This document shows positions 1-5,402 of a stretch of 7,965 nucleotides of DNA, in pieces (within the stretch, counting starts at the first letter, position 1; every line of letters starts with the position of its first letter). The translations under genes and the position numbers were made by a program. Source of the stretch: Chloroflexota bacterium. GTDB lineage: Bacteria > Chloroflexota > Ktedonobacteria > Ktedonobacterales > Ktedonobacteraceae. The notes beneath the pieces were generated by a model, which was not told the origin of the DNA, did no database searches, and saw only the letters and a program-made list of their open reading frames with translations. The stretch spans positions 1 through 7,965 of the forward strand of contig VBHI01000176.1 of the NCBI GenBank assembly GCA_005881495.1. The letters are read 5' to 3'.

Positions 1-451
1 TATGCTTGGCAAGAGTGAAGCGGCCTGTCGTCGCTCGTTCAGCCGGGCAAAGCAACATCTGCGTGAGCACCGGCCACGCTTCCCTGCCTCTCCCCAAACC
101 CACCGGCAGCTGCTCAGCGGGTATTTCCAGGCGGTGCAGGGTGGTGAGATGACCACGTTGACGAACCTGCTCTCCGAAGGGGTGACCCTGTGGGCTGATG
201 CCGGTGGAAAAATCAAACAAGCCGCGCTTCGTCCGATTGTCGGGCGTGATGCGGTGGCACGTTTTAGCCTGGGAACGATGCGCTTTTTGCCAGAGGACTA
301 TCGTGTGGAGCTGGCGGAAGTCAACGGACAAGCGGCTGTGATCATCCGCACTGATGGCCAGGCCTTGCTCGTCCTGACCATTGAAGTGGAGGCAGAGCAG
401 ATTCAGGCTATTCGTATCATTGCCAACCCGGAGAAACTCGCACGAATATAA
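1..451 (+). CDS. sigJ: ECF41/SigJ-type sigma factor, C-terminal part (5' end outside window)
   Basis: This is the 3' portion of an ECF sigma factor gene. The visible 149 residues align without gaps to residues 139-287 of the complete sigma factor at 5403-6266, with about 100 identical positions. It opens inside region 4.2 (LGKSEAACRRSFSRAKQHL, the DNA-recognition helix), continues through the HRPRFP linker and then the SnoaL-like C-terminal domain. The family's DGGGK motif appears as DAGGK, and its NPDKL motif as NPEKL at the extreme C-terminus. In ECF41 proteins this fused domain replaces an anti-sigma factor and controls activity. The ATG at base 2 is an internal codon, not a start; about 415 bp of coding sequence should lie to the left. 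It ends 92 bp before the convergent peroxiredoxin-like gene. Family assignment is firm; the signal sensed is unknown. Confidence 0.93.
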   Translation, partial: MLGKSEAACRRSFSRAKQHLREHRPRFPASPQTHRQLLSGYFQAVQGGEMTTLTNLLSEGVTLWADAGGKIKQAALRPIVGRDAVARFSLGTMRFLPEDYRVELAEVNGQAAVIIRTDGQALLVLTIEVEAEQIQAIRIIANPEKLARI

Positions 452-543
452 CATGAGCTGATCTCGGTACGCTCTTCCGCAGTTCTGTTTTGAGAAACAA
501 TTTCGCTGAGAACAACGAGAAGCGTTCTCCAGGTGGAAGAGGA

Positions 544-1236
544 TTATGCGGTTGACCCTTCCCTTTCGTCCTTGAGTTCGTTGAGCCGCGCGATGACGAC
601 TGACGGGTCAAGGCGGCGCGTGAAGTCAGGATGGACAAAGGCCTGGCGAACAGTCCCCGATTGGTCGACCAGAAAGGTCCCCGCCATTGGCAGCTCCCAG
701 GAGTTATCTCCGTTGAACGCGGGTAGGTACGCGCACACCTGTTTGTGTGCGCCGCGCACTGCCTCATCAATGGTGAAGACGAGTCCAAACTGGCGCGCCA
801 CCTGGTTGCCCATATCGCTCAAGAGCGCAAAGGTCAGCTCCAGCTTTTCGGCCATCGCGCGGCTGTGGTGTGGCGTCTGCGGGGAAATCGCCACCAGGGA
901 GGCTCCCCTTGCCTGCATGTGCGGCAAGGCCTGTTGATAGGCGCGCAACGCCAGATGGCAGTACGGGCACCACTGGCCACGATAGAAGGTCATGATGACT
1001 GGCCCCTGCGTGAGCAGGTGCGAGAGCCTCACCGCGGTGCCGCGGGCGTCGGGCAGGGCGAAATCTGGGGCCTGCGCCCCCTCCTTGAGAGCGTTCTCGG
1101 CAGTGCCGGAGTGAATGAGTTGCCCGATAGGACTCAGCAAATCCTGCAGCAGGTTTGTGGGTAACCAGCTTGCCCCCTCAGCGATAAATTCGTCAATCTG
1201 TTGCTGTAATGGGGTGTTCGTTGGGACAGTCATCAT
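544..1236 (-). CDS. Peroxiredoxin-like (AhpC/TSA, thioredoxin-fold) protein
   Basis: A 230-residue thioredoxin-fold protein of the AhpC/TSA superfamily, closest in style to the PRX_like2 group. Residues 1-50 form a helical N-terminal extension. The redox domain starts at the APDFALPD signature (residues 56-63). The strand MTFYRGQWCPYC carries the active-site pair C90-P-Y-C93; a further Cys is at 168. The VAISPQ and GTFLVDQSG segments are typical of the fold. The likely role is thiol-dependent reduction of peroxides in the cytoplasm, but the CPYC pair could also support disulfide reductase activity. No signal peptide is visible. The start is set at the first ATG of an ATGATG pair, because AAGGAG lies 10 nt upstream; the frame stays open to 1287 but that extension has no SD and would include the SD itself. 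It lies 135 bp downstream of the yceI-like gene on the same strand, so co-transcription is plausible. Confidence 0.92.
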   Translation of the reverse strand: MMTVPTNTPLQQQIDEFIAEGASWLPTNLLQDLLSPIGQLIHSGTAENALKEGAQAPDFALPDARGTAVRLSHLLTQGPVIMTFYRGQWCPYCHLALRAYQQALPHMQARGASLVAISPQTPHHSRAMAEKLELTFALLSDMGNQVARQFGLVFTIDEAVRGAHKQVCAYLPAFNGDNSWELPMAGTFLVDQSGTVRQAFVHPDFTRRLDPSVVIARLNELKDEREGSTA

Positions 1237-1246
1237 TATGATCGTT

Positions 1247-1252
1247 CTCCTT
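1247..1252 (-). promoter_or_regulatory. Ribosome binding site of the peroxiredoxin-like gene
   Basis: AAGGAG on the minus strand, 10 nt before ATG 1236-1234 and 13 nt before the next ATG. It rules out the longer frame beginning at 1287, whose coding sequence would run through this site. Confidence 0.75.
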
Positions 1253-1329
1253 CCAATTGGCATGGGTCTTGCCGCATGCTCGTTCACTCATATCATTGGT
1301 TCAAAAAAGGAGCAGAGGGGCAGAGAGAA

Positions 1330-1349
1330 GCTCCCTTGCCAGAGAGAGC
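1330..1349 (-). terminator. Weak hairpin between the YceI and peroxiredoxin-like genes
   Basis: Read on the minus strand, GCTCTCT and AGGGAGC form a 7-bp stem (one G-U pair) around the 6-nt loop CTGGCA. It begins 22 nt after the YceI stop codon. It is followed by a pyrimidine run (TTCTCTCT) rather than a clean U tract, so it may be a partial terminator, an attenuator or an mRNA-processing site, or nothing. Low confidence. Confidence 0.22.
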
Positions 1350-1371
1350 AGTTGACTAGACACCGGACCTG

Positions 1372-1920
1372 CTATTGGGCTGTAGCTATAACCACTGCCT
1401 CTCGCACTTCCACTGACTGCTGAACAGCCTCCAGATCAATCTCGATGGTGGCAATCGAACTCGCCGCGAGCTGCACTGCCGCACCCCGGCCCAGGCCAAA
1501 ATCGTTGCGATTGATCGTCGCCTTCGCGGTCAGACCTGTGCGCGCGCCCATCAGCATGCTCTGACCGCGGTATGCGACGTCGAAGGTAATAGGTTTGGTC
1601 ACCCCAAGCATGCTCAGGTTCCCTATCACCTTGTAGCTCTGACCGCCGACGTGCTCGACGTGCGTGCTCTGAAAGGTGATCGTGGGATACTGCTTCACGT
1701 CAAAGAAGGCGGCGGACCGCAGGTGGGCATCACGCAGCTTATTGTGCGTATCGATGCTGGCTGCGTCCACTTCGGCCTCTACCCAGGAGTTAGCAGGATT
1801 CTGCTCATCAATATAGAGATGTCCACGAAGCGCGTGGAAGCGTCCTCTCGTCGTGCTGACCGACATGACTCGGATAGCAAACGACAGGTGTGAATGGGTG
1901 GGATCAATTTGCCAGTTCAT
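1372..1920 (-). CDS. YceI-family lipid/isoprenoid-binding protein
   Basis: A 182-residue YceI-domain protein. It begins directly with the family's first strand (WQIDPTHSHLSFAIRVM), followed by TRGRF. The central signature DAHLRSAAFFDVKQYPTITFQST spans about residues 64-86, GVTKPITFDV spans 106-115, and ATINRNDFGL lies near the end. The family folds as a lipocalin-like beta barrel that binds polyisoprenoid or amide lipids in known structures; some members are linked to stress or quinone metabolism. There is no signal peptide, so this is probably a cytoplasmic member, unlike secreted E. coli YceI. Start support is strong: AAGGAGG at 1927-1933 with a 6-nt spacer. It is the first gene of a probable two-gene unit with the peroxiredoxin-like gene, and its promoter should lie in the divergent region 1921-2221. 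The ligand cannot be told from sequence. Confidence 0.95.
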   Translation of the reverse strand: MNWQIDPTHSHLSFAIRVMSVSTTRGRFHALRGHLYIDEQNPANSWVEAEVDAASIDTHNKLRDAHLRSAAFFDVKQYPTITFQSTHVEHVGGQSYKVIGNLSMLGVTKPITFDVAYRGQSMLMGARTGLTAKATINRNDFGLGRGAAVQLAASSIATIEIDLEAVQQSVEVREAVVIATAQ

Positions 1921-2104
1921 TGTAATCCTCCTTGAGCATCATCTTCTTGTGGAAGATCTGCTCACTTAAAATGTCTCTTCCAAGCCGACGACTACCAGAC
2001 CGCTCAACTATGCAAATGGTTCTCTCCCGTTGAGAAGCTGGAAGGCACACTCGGAACAACCGTACAGTCGCTTCTACAAAGAGAGAGGGTCGAGGGGGCA
2101 TGTT

Positions 2105-2111
2105 TGTGACA
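2105..2111 (-). promoter_or_regulatory. Possible ECF41-type -35 element facing the YceI gene
   Basis: TGTCACA on the minus strand, inside the inner palindrome arm and pointing toward the YceI start at 1920. TGTCACA is the -35 motif I recall for ECF41 promoters, with CGTC as the -10 motif. Here CCTC, not CGTC, sits 16 nt downstream, so the match is only partial. The implied leader would be long, about 150 nt. Confidence 0.3.
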
Positions 2112-2121
2112 GGTACACGTC

Positions 2122-2128
2122 TGTCACA
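2122..2128 (+). promoter_or_regulatory. Possible ECF41-type -35 element facing the MIase-like gene
   Basis: TGTCACA on the plus strand in the other inner arm, pointing toward the ATG at 2222. CCTC lies 16 nt downstream instead of the expected CGTC. The implied leader is about 65-70 nt. It is the mirror image of the element at 2105-2111, so the symmetry alone could account for having two copies. Confidence 0.3.
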
Positions 2129-2221
2129 AAAACGACTCCTCGACCCTCTCTCTTTGTGATGATCTTTCATGTGAGGATCACGACAACGTTCCTATCAACA
2201 AGAAATCGGAGGTTCTGTTCA

Positions 2222-2545
2222 ATGAAAATTTTAGTATTGCCCAAACCAATCGAAGGCGTTTCACGAGAAGAGCTGCTATCACACGCGGCCGCAGAAATTC
2301 AAGCCGTGTGGGAACTCTACGTGCAAGGGATCTGCCGCGAGTTCTACACCCGTGCGAACGAACCAGGGAGAGTCGTATTGATGTTCGAAAGTGCGAGCAT
2401 AGAGGCCGCCAAAGAGGCGCTCGCCACGTTACCATTCGCGCAGTTACACCTGATCGACTTTGATCTGATCCCACTGGCTCCCTTCACGGGCCTCTCGCGC
2501 CTGTTCCAGGCGACGACTGAGGAACGTGTGGGGAAGACACTATAA
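2222..2545 (+). CDS. Muconolactone delta-isomerase-like small protein (dimeric alpha/beta barrel)
   Basis: A 107-residue protein. It opens with a beta strand (MKILVLPKPI) and a helix carrying AAAEIQAVWELY. A second strand pair (ICREFYTR, GRVVLMFES) and a helix (SIEAAKEALATLP) follow, then the closing LHLIDFDLIPLAPFTGLSRLF. The segment from LATLPF to PLAPF resembles the end of the muconolactone isomerase (MIase, PF02426) fold, where short proteins assemble as ferredoxin-like alpha/beta barrels. Such proteins are often stand-alone small enzymes or ligand-binding partners of oxidoreductases; true muconolactone isomerase activity is not implied. The start follows CGGAGG with a 9-nt spacer; the frame is open upstream to 2030 but that part runs through the palindrome. 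It is the first gene of the rightward run, 113 bp before the SDR gene. Confidence 0.8.
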   Translation: MKILVLPKPIEGVSREELLSHAAAEIQAVWELYVQGICREFYTRANEPGRVVLMFESASIEAAKEALATLPFAQLHLIDFDLIPLAPFTGLSRLFQATTEERVGKTL

Positions 2546-2613
2546 CGTGGCAAAAAACCGGACCATCGTGGTTCAGGGCCTCTAGTGCTCTGTTTTGAGA
2601 AAAAGAAATGGAG

Positions 2614-2634
2614 TGGCACTCCTCGCGGGTGCCA
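2614..2634 (+). repeat. Inverted repeat TGGCAC-N9-GTGCCA upstream of the SDR gene
   Basis: Perfect 6-bp arms TGGCAC (2614-2619) and GTGCCA (2629-2634) with a 9-nt spacer, ending 11 nt before the SD. The same arms recur upstream of the PPOX gene (3565-3581) with a 5-nt spacer. It is either a protein-binding site or an RNA hairpin in the leader. Confidence 0.6.
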
Positions 2635-2645
2635 GGTTTCCTCTT

Positions 2646-2651
2646 AAGGAG
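2646..2651 (+). promoter_or_regulatory. Ribosome binding site of the SDR gene
   Basis: AAGGAG with a 7-nt spacer to ATG 2659. It decides the start against the in-frame upstream ATG at 2608, which lacks an SD and would translate through this site. Confidence 0.85.
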
Positions 2652-2658
2652 TGTCATC

Positions 2659-3540
2659 ATGGCATCATCGAATACAAGTATGCAAGGGAAGGTGTGCCTG
2701 ATCACCGGAGCCAATTCCGGCATTGGGAAAGCTACCGCACTGGGATTGGCCCAGATGGGCGCAACAGTGGTTATGGTCTGCCGCGATCGTGCGAAAGGCG
2801 AAGAGGCCCAGCGAGAGATCAAGACGCAAAGTGGCAATGACGCCGTGGATCTCCTGCTGGCAGACCTCTCATCGCAGCAGTCCATCCGGCAGCTTGCAGA
2901 CACTTTCCGGCAACGTTATACGCACCTGCATGTGCTCAACAATAATGCGGGAGCAGGCTTCACGCAACGGCGGGAATCCGTCGATGGGTTGGAGATGACC
3001 TTTGCCGTGAACTATCTGGCCCCCTTTCTGCTGACGAACTTGCTGCTCGATGTACTGAAAAACAGCACGCCTGCAAGGATTATTAATGTAGACTCTGACA
3101 ACCATCGCTTCGTTCGCCTGGACATGCATGATTTGCAACTAAAGCACCGCTACGGGTTCCTGCGTGCCTACGGACGATCGAAGCTGGCCCTGTTGCTCTT
3201 TACCTACGAACTGGCGCGCCAACTGCACGGGACGGGCATCACGGTCAACGCTCTGGAGCCCGGCCCGACCGCAACCACCTTTGGCCAGAAAGATGCTGGA
3301 CCGTTGGCTCGTACGCTTCTACGTTTCATCTCTACTCGTTTTGGCAGCCCTGAGAAAGGGGCACAAACGTCCGTCTACCTTGCCTCATCGCCGGAGGTCG
3401 AGATGATTACCGGGAATTACTTCGTAAAGAGCGTTCCCAGGAAGTCATCAACCCTTTCTTATGATGAATCGCTTCAGCGGCAATTATGGGAGGAAAGCGC
3501 GAAGCTGGTGCAATTGTCAGCACTGATACAAGTGTTGTAA
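2659..3540 (+). CDS. Short-chain dehydrogenase/reductase (retinol-dehydrogenase-like SDR)
   Basis: A 293-residue classical SDR. The NAD(P)-binding motif TGANSGIG is at residues 16-23, and a basic residue after the second strand (CRDR, 41-44) suggests NADP(H) preference. NNAG is at 95-98, the active-site Asn in FAVNYL at 118, the catalytic Ser in NVDSD at 146, and the Y-x3-K pair is Y171/K175 in YGRSK. The substrate-loop start EPGPTATTF follows at 200-208. All tetrad residues are present, so an active oxidoreductase acting on a carbonyl or alcohol is expected; the substrate is unknown. The length and C-terminal helix (QLWEESAKLVQL) match retinol-dehydrogenase/WW-oxidoreductase-like bacterial SDRs. 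It sits 58 bp before the PPOX gene, and both genes carry the same inverted-repeat arms upstream. Confidence 0.95.
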   Translation: MASSNTSMQGKVCLITGANSGIGKATALGLAQMGATVVMVCRDRAKGEEAQREIKTQSGNDAVDLLLADLSSQQSIRQLADTFRQRYTHLHVLNNNAGAGFTQRRESVDGLEMTFAVNYLAPFLLTNLLLDVLKNSTPARIINVDSDNHRFVRLDMHDLQLKHRYGFLRAYGRSKLALLLFTYELARQLHGTGITVNALEPGPTATTFGQKDAGPLARTLLRFISTRFGSPEKGAQTSVYLASSPEVEMITGNYFVKSVPRKSSTLSYDESLQRQLWEESAKLVQLSALIQVL

Positions 3541-3564
3541 CAGATACGCGAAGGAATGGACATG

Positions 3565-3581
3565 TGGCACTATACGTGCCA
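3565..3581 (+). repeat. Inverted repeat TGGCAC-N5-GTGCCA upstream of the PPOX gene
   Basis: Perfect 6-bp arms (3565-3570 and 3576-3581) around TATAC, ending 5 nt before the SD AGGAG at 3587-3591. The arms equal those at 2614-2634. Its closeness to the SD would let an RNA hairpin influence translation start. Confidence 0.65.
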
Positions 3582-3598
3582 ACTACAGGAGTAAAATT

Positions 3599-4003
3599 AT
3601 GAGTAAGTTTACGGACATCGAGCTGGAGTACCTAAAGACCCAACGGCTGGGCAGGCTGGCAACCGTGAATAAGAACGGCGAACCGCAGATCGCTCCAGTG
3701 ACTTTCCGCTATGATGCTGAGTTGGACGCCATAGACATCGGCGGATTGAACATGGATGAGACGCAGAAGTATCGCAACGTGGCACACAATGGCCTGACGT
3801 CTTTCGTCATAGACGATGTCTTGCCCCCATTTCAACCGCGCGGCATCGAGATTCGCGGGCACGCCCAGGCCCTTCCAGACGGTGGGCAGCAGATTTCACC
3901 AGACTTTAGTCCAGCCTTGATACGCTTGAAACCAGGGCGCATCATCTCCTGGAATCTGACTTCTGGCGATCCCGCTCAAACGCATTCGGCACGCAACGTC
4001 TAA
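3599..4003 (+). CDS. PPOX-class probable F420-dependent oxidoreductase (MSMEG_5819-like)
   Basis: A 134-residue split-beta-barrel flavin-fold protein of the pyridoxamine 5'-phosphate oxidase superfamily. The opening FTDIELEYLKTQRLGRLATVNKNGEPQIAPVTF (4-36), the IDIGG strand (46-49), FVIDDV (69-74), RGIEIRGHA (81-89) and IRLKPGRIISWNL (108-120) together match the MSMEG_5819-type (TIGR04023) pattern. Length is normal for that group. These proteins bind a deazaflavin (F420), FMN or related cofactor and carry out reductions or cofactor binding; the cofactor cannot be assigned from sequence alone. The start follows AGGAG with a 7-nt spacer. It lies 58 bp after the SDR gene and 97 bp before the NDH-like gene on the same strand, consistent with a redox gene cluster. 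Confidence 0.92.
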   Translation: MSKFTDIELEYLKTQRLGRLATVNKNGEPQIAPVTFRYDAELDAIDIGGLNMDETQKYRNVAHNGLTSFVIDDVLPPFQPRGIEIRGHAQALPDGGQQISPDFSPALIRLKPGRIISWNLTSGDPAQTHSARNV

Positions 4004-4056
4004 CAAGCAGTTGCAGAAGAGCTATGGACTGAGGGCGTTGAATGGAGATCATTCTG

Positions 4057-4070
4057 GTGATGATCATCAC
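4057..4070. promoter_or_regulatory. 14-bp perfect palindrome upstream of the NDH-like gene
   Basis: GTGATGATCATCAC reads identically on both strands. It lies 30 nt upstream of the ATG at 4101, in the 97-bp gap before the NDH-ECF41-VOC operon. Size and symmetry suit a dimeric repressor or activator site. TCACA at 4067-4071 partly resembles the ECF41 -35 motif but no CGTC follows at the right distance. Confidence 0.45.
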
Positions 4071-4088
4071 ACAGTTTCTAGCAATGTT

Positions 4089-4093
4089 AGGGG
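4089..4093 (+). promoter_or_regulatory. Ribosome binding site of the NDH-like gene
   Basis: AGGGG with a 7-nt spacer to ATG 4101. It supports this start over the in-frame TTG at 4011, which lacks an SD. Confidence 0.6.
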
Positions 4094-4100
4094 TATACGT

Positions 4101-5384
4101 ATGTTTAGATCGAACGCTCCTGTTTCTGACAAGCGAAGCGGTGTACAGGAGACACAACCGTCAACACGCATTCTGGTGATCGGCGCGGGGTATGCCGGGT
4201 TGTTGTTTACCATGCGCCTGGCTGGCAAAGTTGCCCGGCAGAATGTCCATATAGCACTAGTGAACGAATCCGACACCTTCACTGAGCGCCCGCGATTACT
4301 TCAGTTTGCAACCAATCAGGTAATCCAATGGCGCTCTCTTCCACAGATTCTGCGTCGAACGCAGGTCCAATTTATCCAGGGACGAGTCACGAGTATCGAC
4401 CCAGCACACCAGGAGATCGTGGTCGTGGATCAGCAGCACACGCACCATATGGAGTATGATTACCTGGTCTATGCTCTGGGGAGTGTGACTGATCGCCAGG
4501 CTGTGCCTGGATTGGCGGAATACGCCTACACACTCGCGGCGAGCGGTCCCTTGTCCGCAGCTGCGCTGCGCGAAACACTCCCCTCTGTCGAGGCGAAACA
4601 CGGTCACGTCGTGATCTGTGGCGGAGGAGCAACCGGCATCGAAACAGCGGCTGAGGTGGCCACAGCCTACCCTCACATCAAGGTGCATTTGGTGACGCAG
4701 GGGCCTTTCAGTCTCTTCCTGGGCAAGACTGTTGCCAGCTCTATCAGACGTTCACTCACCCGAGTGGGAGTCGAGATCATCGATCAGACCACGGTTGCTG
4801 CCGTGCGTGCTCACAGTGTTGTCATTGATCAAGGAAGTGAGATCCCTTGTGACCTCTGCGTCTGGACGGGAGGATTCGTGGCTTCATCGTTAGCACGTGA
4901 AGCTGGACTAGTCGTGAATGAGCGCAACCAGATTATCGTCGATCCCTTTCTGCGTTCGATCTCCCATCCAGAGATCTACGCGATTGGTGATGCGGCACAC
5001 CCACGTGAGGACCCTGGAGTGCCCGTGGTGCGCATGAGCGCCGTCACCGCGACGATCATGGGCGCGCATGGCGCCGATTGCTTGAGCGCGGTCCTGCGCG
5101 GAAAGACGCCCAGACCGCTCAGCTTTGCCTACCTAGGCCAGGGCATCGCTTTAGGTCGACACAACGCGATCGGCTTCAACAATTATCCGGATGACAAACC
5201 TTATCCACCCTACTTCACCGGGTGGTTGGGATACCTCATTCGCGAGGGGTTTGTGCGCTATCTGGCAACCGCGACACAGCGGCCGGGAATCTTTGTGTGG
5301 TTAGGGAAGCGGCGCTATGCGAGTGCACAACGTCGACAACAAGCCAGGGAACAGAAAAAGCAGATGCAGCCACGCCGGGCATAA
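4101..5384 (+). CDS. NDH-2-like FAD/NAD(P)-dependent oxidoreductase
   Basis: A 427-residue pyridine nucleotide-disulfide oxidoreductase-fold protein resembling type II NADH dehydrogenases. The FAD-binding motif ILVIGAGYAGL is at 24-34, and an ERPRLLQ segment follows the second strand (62-68). YLVYALGS (121-128) closes the FAD part. The NAD(P)-binding motif VVICGGGATGIETAAE is at 170-185, and the second FAD motif EIYAIGDAAH is at 291-300. There is no redox-active CxxC, which argues for a dehydrogenase rather than a disulfide reductase. The C-terminal part (YFTGWLGYLI...YLATATQRPGIFVWLG) is hydrophobic and amphipathic and could touch the membrane, as in NDH-2; the tail is strongly basic (KRR, RRQQ, KK, RR). 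The expected reaction is NAD(P)H oxidation with a quinone or other acceptor. It ends 18 bp before the ECF41 gene, so co-transcription is very likely. Confidence 0.92.
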   Translation: MFRSNAPVSDKRSGVQETQPSTRILVIGAGYAGLLFTMRLAGKVARQNVHIALVNESDTFTERPRLLQFATNQVIQWRSLPQILRRTQVQFIQGRVTSIDPAHQEIVVVDQQHTHHMEYDYLVYALGSVTDRQAVPGLAEYAYTLAASGPLSAAALRETLPSVEAKHGHVVICGGGATGIETAAEVATAYPHIKVHLVTQGPFSLFLGKTVASSIRRSLTRVGVEIIDQTTVAAVRAHSVVIDQGSEIPCDLCVWTGGFVASSLAREAGLVVNERNQIIVDPFLRSISHPEIYAIGDAAHPREDPGVPVVRMSAVTATIMGAHGADCLSAVLRGKTPRPLSFAYLGQGIALGRHNAIGFNNYPDDKPYPPYFTGWLGYLIREGFVRYLATATQRPGIFVWLGKRRYASAQRRQQAREQKKQMQPRRA

Positions 5385-5389
5385 CTACG

Positions 5390-5396
5390 AAGGAGG
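5390..5396 (+). promoter_or_regulatory. Ribosome binding site of the ECF41 gene
   Basis: AAGGAGG lies 6 nt before ATG 5403 and directly abuts the in-frame ATG at 5397. The spacing makes 5403 the true start. Confidence 0.85.
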
Positions 5397-5402
5397 ATGA
5401 AC

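Larger units (their letters stand above)
2076..2157. repeat. Nested long inverted repeat (20-bp outer and 10-bp inner arms)
   Basis: The outer arms 2076-2095 and 2138-2157 are perfect 20-bp inverted repeats (ACAAAGAGAGAGGGTCGAGG and its complement). The inner arms 2103-2112 (TTTGTGACAG) and 2121-2130 (CTGTCACAAA) are perfect 10-bp inverted repeats. They are separated from the outer arms by a poorly paired bulge (2096-2102 versus 2131-2137), and the apex is 2113-2120. No U tract follows on either side, so it does not look like a terminator. No target-site duplication is visible in the immediate flanks. It could be a two-faced operator or promoter, a REP/MITE-like dispersed element, or a structured 5' UTR. 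Confidence 0.92.
1921..2221. other. Divergent intergenic region between YceI and the MIase-like gene
   Basis: About 300 bp without a convincing gene. It must hold the promoters for the leftward yceI-like unit and probably for the rightward run starting at 2222. SD sites are at 1927-1933 (minus, AAGGAGG) and 2207-2212 (plus, CGGAGG, 9 nt before ATG 2222). The dominant structure is the palindrome at 2076-2157. I see no convincing sigma-70 -35/-10 pair on either strand. Open frames crossing the region exist only because the palindrome reads open on both strands. Confidence 0.7.
2546..2658 (+). other. Intergenic spacer before the SDR gene
   Basis: 113 bp. It contains an imperfect hairpin near 2560-2574 (GGACCA/TGGTTC, 3-nt loop, one G-U pair), possibly the 3' end structure of the preceding gene. 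It also holds a 14-nt sequence at 2589-2602 repeated from 484-497, an inverted repeat at 2614-2634, and the SD at 2646-2651. No clear -35/-10 pair is visible. Confidence 0.5.

Noticed and set aside
504..529. Hairpins between the convergent sigma factor and peroxiredoxin-like genes (GAGAAC/GTTCTC, CGCT/AGCG)
   Set aside because: Stems are short, mutually overlapping and lack a U tract on either strand, so I do not call a terminator.
417..1164. Several open frames over the peroxiredoxin-like gene, on both strands
   Set aside because: They are Arg/Ser/Pro-rich or out-of-frame shadows of a gene with clear thioredoxin-fold motifs on the minus strand.
2076..2157. Palindrome as an intrinsic terminator
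   Set aside because: It lies between divergent genes upstream of both, and no U tract follows on either side.
2076..2157. Insertion sequence or CRISPR remnant
   Set aside because: No transposase, no visible target-site duplication, and no regularly spaced repeats; only one copy in the window.
1904..2545. Open frames on both strands through the palindrome (1904-2170 minus; 2030-2221 plus as an N-terminal extension), with similar peptides KERGSR...PRPSLFV
   Set aside because: The similarity is a direct result of the inverted repeat. There is no SD for these starts, and the true starts at 1920 (minus) and 2222 (plus) have good SDs.
4011..4100. Upstream in-frame TTG start adding 30 residues to the NDH-like protein
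   Set aside because: No SD, low-complexity His/Asp-rich extension, and it would translate through the palindrome at 4057-4070. ATG 4101 has AGGGG 7 nt upstream.
4296..4688. 130-codon minus-strand frame over the NDH-like gene
   Set aside because: Shadow of a gene whose FAD and NAD motifs are intact on the plus strand; no SD or family signature.
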